Source of the DNA: Arthrobacter sp. CDRTa11
GTDB taxonomy: Bacteria; Actinomycetota; Actinomycetes; Actinomycetales; Micrococcaceae
Direction: 5' to 3'
NCBI RefSeq assembly: GCF_026427775.1
Contig: NZ_CP044532.1
Location: 620,001 to 684,000, forward strand
Length of the DNA stretch: 64,000 nucleotides
This document shows positions 25,768 to 33,400 of this stretch, in pieces; position 1 is the first letter of the stretch, and every line of letters starts with the position of its first letter. Made by a program: the position numbers and the translations under genes. A model generated the notes under the pieces. It saw only the letters and a program-made list of their open reading frames with translations. It ran no database searches and had not been told where the DNA came from.

Positions 25768-26652
25768 GTGCCCGGGAGCGTACAGGGACGTGAGGCCGGC
25801 GGCCGGCCCGGAGCCGCACGAGGCGGCGCGGCCGCGCCATCAAGCCTGTCGCTGCTGGCGTCCGAACTGAAGGTGCTGTTCCGCCGCCGGAGAACCTGGG
25901 CGATGCTGCTGGCACTGGCCGCGATACCGGTGCTGATCGCCGTCGCCGTCCGGCTTTCTTCCACGGTGCCGCCGGGGCGGGGGCCCGCTTTCCTGGACCG
26001 GATCACCCAGAACGGGCTCTTTGTGGCGGTCACCGCCATGCTGGTTTCGGTTCCCCTGTTCCTGCCCCTCACCATCGGGGTGGTTGCCGGCGACACGATC
26101 GCCGGCGAGGCGAGCCTTGGCACCCTGCGCTATCTCCTGGTGGCTCCTGCCGGGAGGGTGCGGCTGCTCCTGGTGAAGTACGCCGGTGCGCTGGCCTTCT
26201 GCGTCGCCGCGCCCGTTACCGTGGCCCTCGCGGGAACTGCGATTGGGGCCTCGCTGTTTCCTATCGGCCCGGTGACGCTGCTGTCCGGGGACGTGGTCCA
26301 ACCACCGGAAGCGGCACTGCGGCTGGTGCTGATCGCGTGTTATCTCTCGGTGTCCCTTGCCGGTCTCTCGGCAATCGGCCTGTTCCTGTCCACCCTTACC
26401 GTGGTCCCTGTCGGTGCGATGGCGGCCACGGTGGTGGTGTCGGTGGTGTCACAGGTCCTGGACCAGTTGCCGCAGCTCGAGTGGCTGCACCCCTGGCTTT
26501 TCAGCCACTACTGGTTTGGCTTTGGAGATATCCTGCGGGAGCCTGTGCTGTGGGATTCGTTTGCCAGCAATGCCCTGCTGCAAGCCGGGTATGTGGCCGT
26601 GTTTGGCGCGCTGGCCTACGGGAGGTTCGTCACCAAGGATGTGCTCTCCTGA
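25708..26652 (+). CDS. ABC exporter permease (ABC-2 type)
   Basis: A 314-residue membrane protein with six predicted segments, for example TWAMLLALAAIPVLIAVAVRL, FVAVTAMLVSVPLFLPLTIGVVAGDTIAGEASLGTLRYLL and the YLSVSLAGLSAIGLFLSTLTVVPVGAMAATVVV hairpin. Conserved AGEASLGTLRYLLVAP is typical of ABC-2 permeases such as ABC-2_2/NatB-like. The start is a TTG at 25708, seven bases after GGGGAGGGG. The first twenty codons are four near-identical 15-bp repeats, so the protein begins with LPSSR-like repeats, and three more in-frame TTG codons could also start translation. It overlaps the ATPase gene by 11 bases. Confidence 0.88.
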   Translation: MPSSRLPSSRLSSDRLPSNSVPGSVQGREAGGRPGAARGGAAAPSSLSLLASELKVLFRRRRTWAMLLALAAIPVLIAVAVRLSSTVPPGRGPAFLDRITQNGLFVAVTAMLVSVPLFLPLTIGVVAGDTIAGEASLGTLRYLLVAPAGRVRLLLVKYAGALAFCVAAPVTVALAGTAIGASLFPIGPVTLLSGDVVQPPEAALRLVLIACYLSVSLAGLSAIGLFLSTLTVVPVGAMAATVVVSVVSQVLDQLPQLEWLHPWLFSHYWFGFGDILREPVLWDSFASNALLQAGYVAVFGALAYGRFVTKDVLS

Positions 26653-26695
26653 GGGGGCCGCTCGGGTTCTTTTAGCTGGAAGTCGTTAGCAAGGG

Positions 26696-28162
26696 CTAGT
26701 AGCGGGCGGCGTAGGGATGAAGCTGCATGCCGGCCATCCGGCTCAGCTGGGTCACGGCGATTCCTTCATTCGGATTCAGGGCCTGCACCACCTGGCCGTT
26801 TCCCAGGTAAATTGCCACGTGATAGAAGTTCGGCGCCGAGCCCCACACCAACAGGTCGCCTCGCTGGGCCTGCGAGATGGGTACATGCACCGGGGCTGAG
26901 GAATACTGCTGCGCCGCCGTGCGGGGCAGGTATTTGCCGGCCGCGGCGAATGCTGTCTGCACCAGGCCGGAGCAGTCAAAGCCATACGGCCCGGTCCCGC
27001 CCCATTGGTAGAAGTAGGGTGCTCCCACCTTGGTCATTGCCACGGAGATGGCGGTCTCATTGGAACCTCCGGGCGAAGGCGAAGGCGAAGGCGCAGGCGC
27101 AACGGGAGCGGGTGCAACGGGAGCAGGAACTAGTGGAGCGGGAGCTGCCGGAACGCCGGGAGCTGGAACTGCAGGAGGCTGTGGAGCGGGAGCGGGAGCG
27201 GGAGCCGGAGCAGCTGGGCCGGGAGCAGCGGGGCCGGGGACCGCAGGCGCGGGAGCTGCCGGTGCCGGCGCGGCAGGTGCGGGAGCAGCCGGCGCCACAG
27301 CCCGTGGACCAGCCGCCCGACCAGCCGCCGCCTCTGCTGCTGCGGCCTGATCCGCTGCTGCGGTCAGTGCGGCAAGCCTGGCCGCGTCCCGCTGCCTGTC
27401 CAGGGCATCAACGCGCGCAGATTCCAAGGCAACCGTGGTGTTCCTCAGCTGTGCCAGCTGATCCACCAGGACTGCCCGCTGTGCCGTAGCCTCCGCTACG
27501 GCCTTCACCTGGGCGGCGTTGGCCTGTTCAGCCTCCTCCTTGCGGACTTCAGCGTTCCTTGCTGCATCTTCTGCCGCCCGGTTGGCATCATCGGCGGCAG
27601 CAGTCAGGGACTTGAAGGTGGTGGCGGCAGTTTCGGCTGACTGGAAGGCGCGGCTCCGGCTGGCCGAGATGGCCTCCAGTGTGGCGGCCTGCTGCAGGAC
27701 GTCGCCGCCCCCCATGAACGTGCTCAGGGCCGGGTTCATGCCGCCGTTGCGGTAAAGATCGCCGGCAAGCTGCCCCACCTCCTTGCGCGTTTTGTCCTGC
27801 TCGTGCTGGGCTGCCTGGGCTCTCGCCGTGGCAGCCACCGCGGCGGACTGCCGGGACTGCTGCTCAACCAAGGCGTCGCCATAGGAGTTATTTGCCTGCA
27901 GTGACAACGCGAAAGTGGCCTGCTGGGCTGTGGCTGCGTCCGACAGGATGCGCTCGATGGCCGCCACCTGATCCGCCGTCGCGCTTTCACTGGCTTTGGC
28001 CGCGGCGATGTCCTCGGGGCTGGGAATCTCCGGGGCGGCCGGAAGCTGGACGGCGGGTGCCTGTGGCAGGGGAGCGGCTTGAGCCGGCAGTGCGAGAGTT
28101 CCCAGAAGCACGACGGCGGCGCACCATACGGCGGCCTTCCGGCCCGGTGCGGTCAAACCCAT
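26696..28162 (-). CDS. NlpC/P60-family peptidoglycan hydrolase
   Basis: A 488-residue secreted cell-wall hydrolase. A signal peptide (AAVWCAAVVLLGTLALPAQA) is followed by an Ala/Gln/Glu-rich coiled-coil region (about residues 45-290), then a low-complexity Pro/Ala linker of about 100 residues, then the C40 peptidase domain. Catalytic Cys lies in FDCSGLVQTAF, catalytic His in FYHVAIYLGNG, with the third polar residue expected near VVQALNPNEG. This layout is like RipA/RpfA-associated endopeptidases, which cut stem peptides during division. The ATG at 28162 has GAGG seven bases before it. It is a single gene, divergent from the DUF692 operon, and no c-di-AMP riboswitch is seen in its leader. Confidence 0.93.
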   Translation of the reverse strand: MGLTAPGRKAAVWCAAVVLLGTLALPAQAAPLPQAPAVQLPAAPEIPSPEDIAAAKASESATADQVAAIERILSDAATAQQATFALSLQANNSYGDALVEQQSRQSAAVAATARAQAAQHEQDKTRKEVGQLAGDLYRNGGMNPALSTFMGGGDVLQQAATLEAISASRSRAFQSAETAATTFKSLTAAADDANRAAEDAARNAEVRKEEAEQANAAQVKAVAEATAQRAVLVDQLAQLRNTTVALESARVDALDRQRDAARLAALTAAADQAAAAEAAAGRAAGPRAVAPAAPAPAAPAPAAPAPAVPGPAAPGPAAPAPAPAPAPQPPAVPAPGVPAAPAPLVPAPVAPAPVAPAPSPSPSPGGSNETAISVAMTKVGAPYFYQWGGTGPYGFDCSGLVQTAFAAAGKYLPRTAAQQYSSAPVHVPISQAQRGDLLVWGSAPNFYHVAIYLGNGQVVQALNPNEGIAVTQLSRMAGMQLHPYAARY

Positions 28163-28439
28163 GTCAAAACCTCGCAGCACAGTAAGGCTGGTGATCGAGG
28201 CTTGTATGCGGCACAAAGATGCCCCGCTGCCCATCGCCCAGCAGTCCGAGGCTACGTGACAGGATGCACAATGGCAACAACTGTCACATCAATAACATTA
28301 ACAACAGGCGGTTGGCGGGCTGGTTATTTGCCTCGGCGTGTCGGCTTCATTTGAGCCGGGCACATGGACAGTCCAACCCATAACGGAACGCCGTTCGGGC
28401 CCGTAACATTGGGGAACGACAACACTGACAGGGGGGCTA
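28163..28439. promoter_or_regulatory. Divergent interval, NlpC/P60 and TIGR04222 genes
   Basis: A 277-bp non-coding interval with an AT-rich patch near 28270-28310 (AACTGTCACATCAATAACAT) that probably holds promoters in both directions. I see no palindrome or riboswitch fold. Confidence 0.4.
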
Positions 28440-29348
28440 GTGGAGCCGACATGGGGCATTGAGGGCGCGGATTTCCTGGGGTGGTATCTGAGCATTGGGC
28501 TGTTGCTGGCCGCCACCATTTTCCTGGTCCGGCTGTTCACCGGCGGTCTGATACCCGTTCGTCCAAAAGTTGACCCCCACACCCTCCTGCCGCTCGATCT
28601 GGCGTACCTGAGCGGCGGCCCGTTCCACGCCGTGGCAATCAGCCATTGGGTATGGACGGATCACAAGGCGGGGCGCCATGGCGAGGAAGCGGAGTTCCTG
28701 CGAGCAAACCGGCTGGACCCTTTGCTGCAGGCAGTTGCCGGTCCCGTGCTGAATTCCACTGCCTCCATCAGGGAGTGCCTGCTGGATCCGGCCGTTTCGT
28801 TCCAGCTCAGGTCCAGGCATCAACAGCTCGCCGGGCGGGGACTGCTGCGCAGCCGCGGAGTCATGGGTTTTCTGCGGATCCTGAAATGGGTTGCCATCGG
28901 GTTCCTGGCGCTGGGTGTTGCCCGGATCGTCGCAGGGATGATCAACGGCAGGGACACCGCGTATCTGGTGGGTGCGGTCATTGCGGGCGTCTTCCTGCTG
29001 TTTGTACTGGCCGTCAAGATCCCCACCATCACTCATCCAGGAATCAAGGCGCTGCGCGAACTGCGGCGCGAGAACCAGGACCTCCGGCCCGGCAGGAAAG
29101 CGGGCTACGACGGCGTTCGTCCCGCCCGGGTGGCACTTGGGGCGGCGCTCTTTGGCACAGCCGGGTTATGGATTGCGGCTCCGGCCTATGCCTCGGCCAT
29201 GGGGATCCCCGCCGCAGGGACAGCCGCCGGCGGTGGAATGTACTACGGCGATTCCGGCTCATCCTCCGCATCCTCCTCATCGTCCGGAAGCTCCTCATGC
29301 AGCAGCGGCAGCAGCGGTGGCTGCGGCGGCGGCGGTTGTGGTGGTTGA
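28440..29348 (+). CDS. TIGR04222-type membrane protein with Ser/Gly/Cys-rich tail
   Basis: A 302-residue membrane protein. One segment near the N terminus (FLGWYLSIGLLLAATIFLVRLF) is followed by a cytoplasmic domain of about 100 residues opening DLAYLSGGPFHAVAISHWV, then two adjacent segments (RILKWVAIGFLALGVARIVAGM and AYLVGAVIAGVFLLFVLAVKI) and a later hydrophobic stretch. The last 30 residues are almost only Ser, Gly and Cys, with Cys287, Cys295 and Cys300. This matches the TIGR04222 family, whose domain precedes low-complexity tails. The GTG start at 28440 follows AGGGGGG. Immediately downstream is a DUF692 enzyme, so the Cys tail is a candidate modification substrate. Confidence 0.85.
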   Translation: MEPTWGIEGADFLGWYLSIGLLLAATIFLVRLFTGGLIPVRPKVDPHTLLPLDLAYLSGGPFHAVAISHWVWTDHKAGRHGEEAEFLRANRLDPLLQAVAGPVLNSTASIRECLLDPAVSFQLRSRHQQLAGRGLLRSRGVMGFLRILKWVAIGFLALGVARIVAGMINGRDTAYLVGAVIAGVFLLFVLAVKIPTITHPGIKALRELRRENQDLRPGRKAGYDGVRPARVALGAALFGTAGLWIAAPAYASAMGIPAAGTAAGGGMYYGDSGSSSASSSSSGSSSCSSGSSGGCGGGGCGG

Positions 29349-30243
29349 GGCAGGACTGCTTCAGCCGGGCCTGGGCATCGGCTGGCGTTCCAGCCTGGCA
29401 GAGTCCATTGGCCGCCTGAACGGCCTGTCTTTCGTTGAGGTTGTGGCCGAGAACCTGCATGATCATGGTTCCGGAATAGACGTGCCTCCTGACCTCCAAC
29501 AGCTGGTCGACGGCGGCAGCACCGCCGTCGCGCATGGAATCTCACTGTCGCTGGGCTCGGCCGCAGAGGTGGACCAGTCCCGCCTGGCGCATTTGCGCCG
29601 GGTGGGGGAGGCCATCCGGGCGCCCCTGGTCAGCGAACACATTGCGTTCGTGCGGGCCGGGAGTCCTGCCCCGCCGGGGGCCCCGCATGCGGACATGCTC
29701 GAGGCCGGCCATCTGCTGCCGGTGCCGCGGAGCCTTGACTCGCTATTGGTGCTGACGGCCAACATCCGGCAGGCTGTGGACGGGCTGGAGGTTCCGCTGG
29801 CACTGGAACCCATCGCGGCGCTGGCCGAGTGGCCGGACAACACCATGACCGAGGGCCAGTTCCTGACCGAGCTGCTGGAACGGACAGACGCTTTGCTGGT
29901 GCTCGACGTCGCGAACGTGTATGCCAATGCAGTGAACCATGGCCGCGACCCGCTTGCGGCGTTGCTTGAGTTTCCGCTTGAGCGCATCGCCTATTGCCAC
30001 ATTGCGGGAGGAAGCGTGATGGACGGTCTCTACCAGGACACCCATCAGGACCCGGTCCCGCGGGAGGTCCTGGAACTCGGCGGCGAACTCCTTCAATCGA
30101 CAGGACCCGTGCCGCTGATGCTCGAACGCGACGGCAAGTTCCCTCCCGAAGCGGTGTTTTTTGCCGAGCTGGACGCCATCGCCGACGCCGCAGGCCTGCC
30201 CCGTGTCACCCCCGGTGCAACGGCCGGGCAGCTTCCGGAATGA
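29338..30243 (+). CDS. DUF692 (MNIO-family) metalloenzyme
   Basis: A 301-residue TIM-barrel protein of the DUF692 family, which includes MbnB, TglH and ChrH, multinuclear iron oxidases that modify Cys residues of peptides. Likely metal ligands are visible in family positions: AHGISLSLGS, VSEHIAFV, LEPIA, VLDVANVYANAVNHG, YCHIAGG, DTHQDPV and LMLERDGKF. The start is uncertain: GTG 29338 and GTG 29341 both lie inside the last codons of the TIGR04222 gene, and no strong ribosome-binding site is present, so translation is probably coupled to that gene. The partner gene downstream overlaps the stop by four bases. Confidence 0.87.
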   Translation: MVVEAGLLQPGLGIGWRSSLAESIGRLNGLSFVEVVAENLHDHGSGIDVPPDLQQLVDGGSTAVAHGISLSLGSAAEVDQSRLAHLRRVGEAIRAPLVSEHIAFVRAGSPAPPGAPHADMLEAGHLLPVPRSLDSLLVLTANIRQAVDGLEVPLALEPIAALAEWPDNTMTEGQFLTELLERTDALLVLDVANVYANAVNHGRDPLAALLEFPLERIAYCHIAGGSVMDGLYQDTHQDPVPREVLELGGELLQSTGPVPLMLERDGKFPPEAVFFAELDAIADAAGLPRVTPGATAGQLPE

Positions 30244-30809
30244 CTGCAGGAACAGGCAGTCCCTCGGATCCGGACGGCGTGGACTCCGGAAGCTGGGACG
30301 GTACTGGCGCGCAGGTGCTCGCCGCTGCGCGTTTACGCCTCGCCGCCAGCCAGCGGGAGCTCGTTGAGGCGCTCGTGGCGAAGGGGCCGGTGCCTGAAGG
30401 CTTCGACCCCCTGCAGGTGGCGGCCGTCCGGCGTGGCCTTGAACGCAAGAGGCTGGGCGGCATTGGCTACCACTTTCCAGCCCTGGCGGGCGCCATCCGG
30501 GCAAACCCCGGCTTGATGGAGTTGTTTGGCAGCTGGCACAGTGCCAATCATCCGGGCGAAGGTCCGGAACCTGGCTATTACGCCGACGGGGTGAGGCTGA
30601 TCGGCTTCCTGGAGGGCATCGGCAGGCTGCCCGGCGACGCCACCCGGGAAGTGCTGATGTTGCGGATCGGGACAAGTGCGGCGCCCGACGGTCACCGGAT
30701 CCCGGCGCGGTGGGCGGGGCTGCGCCGTGTTGGCGTTGATGGCAAGACGTGGTGGGTGGCCGGCAGCCATCGCCGCTGGGTGTGGCTGCGAAGCCCACGC
30801 TGCCCGTAA
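30240..30809 (+). CDS. SCO6045-like partner protein of DUF692
   Basis: A 189-residue soluble protein whose ATG overlaps the DUF692 stop (ATGA). The N-terminal part, after a disordered stretch, is helical: LAAARLRLAASQRELVEALVAKGPVPEGFDPLQVAAVRRGLERKR. The C-terminal part is basic and Trp-rich (RIPARWAGLRRVGVDGKTWWVAGSHRRWVWLRSPRCP). The pattern recalls actinobacterial SCO6045-like proteins that sit next to DUF692 genes. Other DUF692 enzymes need a partner (MbnC, TglI) to recognise the substrate, so this could be the recognition subunit. That role is inferred from gene order only. Confidence 0.75.
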   Translation: MTAGTGSPSDPDGVDSGSWDGTGAQVLAAARLRLAASQRELVEALVAKGPVPEGFDPLQVAAVRRGLERKRLGGIGYHFPALAGAIRANPGLMELFGSWHSANHPGEGPEPGYYADGVRLIGFLEGIGRLPGDATREVLMLRIGTSAAPDGHRIPARWAGLRRVGVDGKTWWVAGSHRRWVWLRSPRCP

Positions 30810-30819
30810 AGCGTTGAGG

Positions 30820-31740
30820 TTAGGCGTGCTGATGCGCCTCGTGTTCAAGGTGGCTGGCGGGCTCAAGCTGGAACGTGCAGTGCTCGGTGTCGAAGTGGGA
30901 GCCAAGGCAGGTGATGAGCTTGTCCAGCACCTGGTCGGCGCCGCGGGCAGTGAGCACTCCATCCTCAAGAACCACGTGGGCGGAGAACACCGGTACCCCG
31001 GAGGTGATGGTCCAGATGTGGATGTCGTGAACGTCCACCACGCCCTCAACGGACAGGATGTGCTCGCGGATCATCTGAACCTCCACACCCTTGGGGCTCG
31101 CTTCAAGCAGGACATCCACCACATCGCGGAGCAGGCTCCAGGCGCGCGGCAGGATCATCAGGGCAATGAGCACGGAGGCAATGGTGTCAGCGGCGTGGTA
31201 ACCCGTGGTCAGGATCACCACTGCGGCCACAATGACTGCCAAGGACCCCAGCAGGTCGCCCAGTACTTCCAGGTAGGCTCCCCGGACGTTCAGGCTGTCT
31301 TGGTGTGCACCCCGCAGGATCAGCAGGGACACCAGATTGGCCAGCGCTCCCAGGATGGCAGCCCCCAGCATGATGTCCGTTTGTACCTCGGGAGCAGATC
31401 CGAAACGCCGGATCGCCTCGGTGAAGATGATCACGGAGATGACGATCAGGATCAGGGCGTTGGCCAGCGCCGCCAGGACCTCGGCCCGCTGGTAACCGTA
31501 CGTTCTCAAGTCGCTGGCCGGACGGCCCGCAATCCACGACGCGAGAAGCGCAATGGTGACGCCCGCAGCGTCGGACAGCATGTGGCCTGCGTCAGCCAGG
31601 AGGGCCAGGGACCCGGAGAGCGCCGCCCCTGCCACCTGGACCAGGACCACAGCCAGTGTGATGGCCAAAACGGCTACAAGGCGCTTGCGGTGCCGGCCCG
31701 TGGCCGTGATCCCATGCGTATGGCTGTGGTCGTGTCCCAT
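30820..31740 (-). CDS. CzcD-type cation diffusion facilitator
   Basis: A 306-residue Zn/Co/Cd efflux protein of the CDF family. It starts with a His-rich tail (MGHDHSHTHG) and has six membrane segments. The second has the metal site LADAGHMLSDAAG (HxxxD). The fifth reads YLEVLGDLLGS, with Glu where CzcD and ZitB have His, so the transport site would be HxxxD/ExxxD. The cytoplasmic C-terminal domain (VEGVVDVHDIHIWTITSG) is the usual ferredoxin-like fold. It exchanges metal for protons across the membrane. It is convergent with the DUF692 operon (11 bases apart). Confidence 0.93.
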   Translation of the reverse strand: MGHDHSHTHGITATGRHRKRLVAVLAITLAVVLVQVAGAALSGSLALLADAGHMLSDAAGVTIALLASWIAGRPASDLRTYGYQRAEVLAALANALILIVISVIIFTEAIRRFGSAPEVQTDIMLGAAILGALANLVSLLILRGAHQDSLNVRGAYLEVLGDLLGSLAVIVAAVVILTTGYHAADTIASVLIALMILPRAWSLLRDVVDVLLEASPKGVEVQMIREHILSVEGVVDVHDIHIWTITSGVPVFSAHVVLEDGVLTARGADQVLDKLITCLGSHFDTEHCTFQLEPASHLEHEAHQHA

Positions 31741-31805
31741 GCCTCTAAGGCTAGTCCCAGATGGGCCGGCTCAACGTGAGGTAAACAGTGACTGGCCCGC
31801 TCAGG

Positions 31806-32234
31806 TTAGTCCCAGCCCAGCTCGTGCAGCCGTTCTTCACCAATGCCGAAGTGGTGGGCGATCTCATGAACCACCGTCACGGCCACCTCCTCAATCACCT
31901 CGTCACGGGATCCGCAGATCTCCAGGATGGGCTGGCGGAAGATGGTGATTCGGTCCGGGAGCGAACCCGCGTCCCACCACGAGTCACGTTCAGTCAGCGG
32001 CACGCCCTCGTAGAGTCCCAGCAGGACGGTGTCCGGATCTTCGCCGGGCCGGGGCACGTAGTCATCCTCGATGAAGACTGCCACGTTGTCCATGGCGCTC
32101 GCAATCTTGGCGGGAATCCGGTTGAGGGCATCGGTGACAGCGGATTCAAAGTCGTCGTCGGACATGTCAAAAGGTCCGGAATCCGGTGGACCATCCGGGA
32201 CGATGGGAAGTCCGGGCGGCAGGTTGGCGGGCAT
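31806..32234 (-). CDS. Zincin-like metallopeptidase family protein
   Basis: A 142-residue small zinc-peptidase-like protein (the DUF1025/MMP family). The zinc motif HEIAHHFGI, i.e. HExxH followed by a downstream Glu in EERLHELGW, is intact at the C terminus. VFIEDDYVPRPGEDPDTVLLGLYEGVPLTERDSWW is the conserved core. It has no signal peptide, so it is probably cytoplasmic. The ATG at 32234 has no ribosome-binding site but is preceded by TAGAGT and six bases, the arrangement of a leaderless transcript. A shorter start at 32165 is possible. Confidence 0.85.
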   Translation of the reverse strand: MPANLPPGLPIVPDGPPDSGPFDMSDDDFESAVTDALNRIPAKIASAMDNVAVFIEDDYVPRPGEDPDTVLLGLYEGVPLTERDSWWDAGSLPDRITIFRQPILEICGSRDEVIEEVAVTVVHEIAHHFGIGEERLHELGWD

Positions 32235-32240
32235 ATTCTG

Positions 32241-32246
32241 ACTCTA
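32241..32246 (-). promoter_or_regulatory. Putative -10 element of a leaderless transcript
   Basis: On the minus strand TAGAGT is followed by six bases and then the ATG of the metallopeptidase gene, so transcription would begin at or next to the start codon. Confidence 0.5.
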
Positions 32247-32301
32247 GCGGGAAAGCCGGAACTTCCCTGCCGCTGAGGCGGCGGCGGTCAAGGACAAACA
32301 G

Positions 32302-33264
32302 TCAAGACACGGAGGGTGTGCGGGATTTGCGCCGGGTGAGGCCGACGCCCACCAGGCAGACCACGCCTCCCACCAGGCCCCAGATGGTGGGGATCTCGCT
32401 GAGGACCAGCCACGAGATCAGGATGGTGGCGCCTGGCACCAGATACGTGGTGGCGGCCATTTTTCCGGCGTCGATCAAGGACAACGCATACGCCCATGTG
32501 GTGAAGGCGATCGCGGTGGGGAAAACACCCAGATACACAAGCCCCAACGTTGCCGGCAGCGGTGCCGCCTGCAGTTCGGACACCAGTTGCCCCGTGAACG
32601 GCAGGCAGCACAGGGCGCCCACCACGATCCCGAACCAGGTGGCCTGGCCCGCCGGGAACTTCCGCAGCACGGGCTTCTGGATGATCACGCTGACCGAGGC
32701 GAGAACAGCGGCAAGGAGGCATAGCAGCACGCCCGCAACATACGACGTCGAACTTTGCCCCGCTGCGGGAGCTGCGCCGGATCCGAGGGCGATCAGCGCT
32801 ACCCCGCCGAAGGCCACCAGGCTGCCAATAATCAGCCAGCGGGGGAAGCCTTCCTTGAGGAAAAATCCTGCCAAAACGGCGATGAGGATGGGGGAGACGT
32901 TGATCAGCATGGCACTGGTCCCGGCGTCCAGGAGGTGCTCGGCGGCGTTGAGCGCAACGTTGTAGCCGCCGAACCACATCACGCCGTAGGCCACGATGGG
33001 CCACCATTCCCGGCCCTGCGGCAGAAGCCTGCTCTTCAGCAGCTGTGGAAGCACCAGGACACCAAGCACGACGGCGGCAACCGCCAGCCTGCCCAGCGTC
33101 AGGGGGCCGGGGGAAAAGTCGGGGCCGATGGCCCGGATACCCACAAAAGCTGATGCCCAGAGGACCACAGTTACCACGACGGCCGCCACGCCAAGAGCGT
33201 TGACCGGGTTGCCTGCAGGGAGGGGGGCCGAGGAGCGTCGAGTGCGTGTTCGGGTGGAAGCCAT
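32302..33264 (-). CDS. EamA/DMT-family transporter
   Basis: A 320-residue membrane protein with ten predicted segments arranged as two EamA repeats. The first begins VAAVVVTVVLWASAFVGIRAIGPDFSPGPLTLGRLAVAAVVL and the second near AGVLLCLLAAVLASVSVIIQKPVLR. A basic tail (TRTRTRRSS) is at the N terminus. Members export amino acids, nucleobases or metabolites; the substrate cannot be read from sequence. It is probably its own unit, since 67 bases separate it from the metallopeptidase start downstream and that gene appears to have its own promoter. Confidence 0.92.
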   Translation of the reverse strand: MASTRTRTRRSSAPLPAGNPVNALGVAAVVVTVVLWASAFVGIRAIGPDFSPGPLTLGRLAVAAVVLGVLVLPQLLKSRLLPQGREWWPIVAYGVMWFGGYNVALNAAEHLLDAGTSAMLINVSPILIAVLAGFFLKEGFPRWLIIGSLVAFGGVALIALGSGAAPAAGQSSTSYVAGVLLCLLAAVLASVSVIIQKPVLRKFPAGQATWFGIVVGALCCLPFTGQLVSELQAAPLPATLGLVYLGVFPTAIAFTTWAYALSLIDAGKMAATTYLVPGATILISWLVLSEIPTIWGLVGGVVCLVGVGLTRRKSRTPSVS

Positions 33265-33400
33265 GCTGCCAATCTAGCGCTGCGCCGCCGCGGACAGCTG
33301 GCGGAAATCGGCCACGTCTAGTCGAGTTTCTGCCAATGTCGTTGAGCGTGGTTAGCGGCCGTGCTCCAGCAGCCACTGGCCGGTGCGGTGACGGAGTTTC

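Noticed and set aside
27060..27350. A Gly/Ala-rich plus-strand frame opposite the NlpC/P60 linker
   Set aside because: It is the complement of the Pro/Ala linker repeats and has no independent signal.
28163..28439. A c-di-AMP (ydaO-type) riboswitch before the NlpC/P60 gene
   Set aside because: This family is often under such control, but none of its conserved sequence blocks can be found in the leader.
28972..29337. An N-terminal extension of the DUF692 protein
   Set aside because: It would be fully overlapped by the TIGR04222 gene in another frame; DUF692 similarity begins only after 29370.
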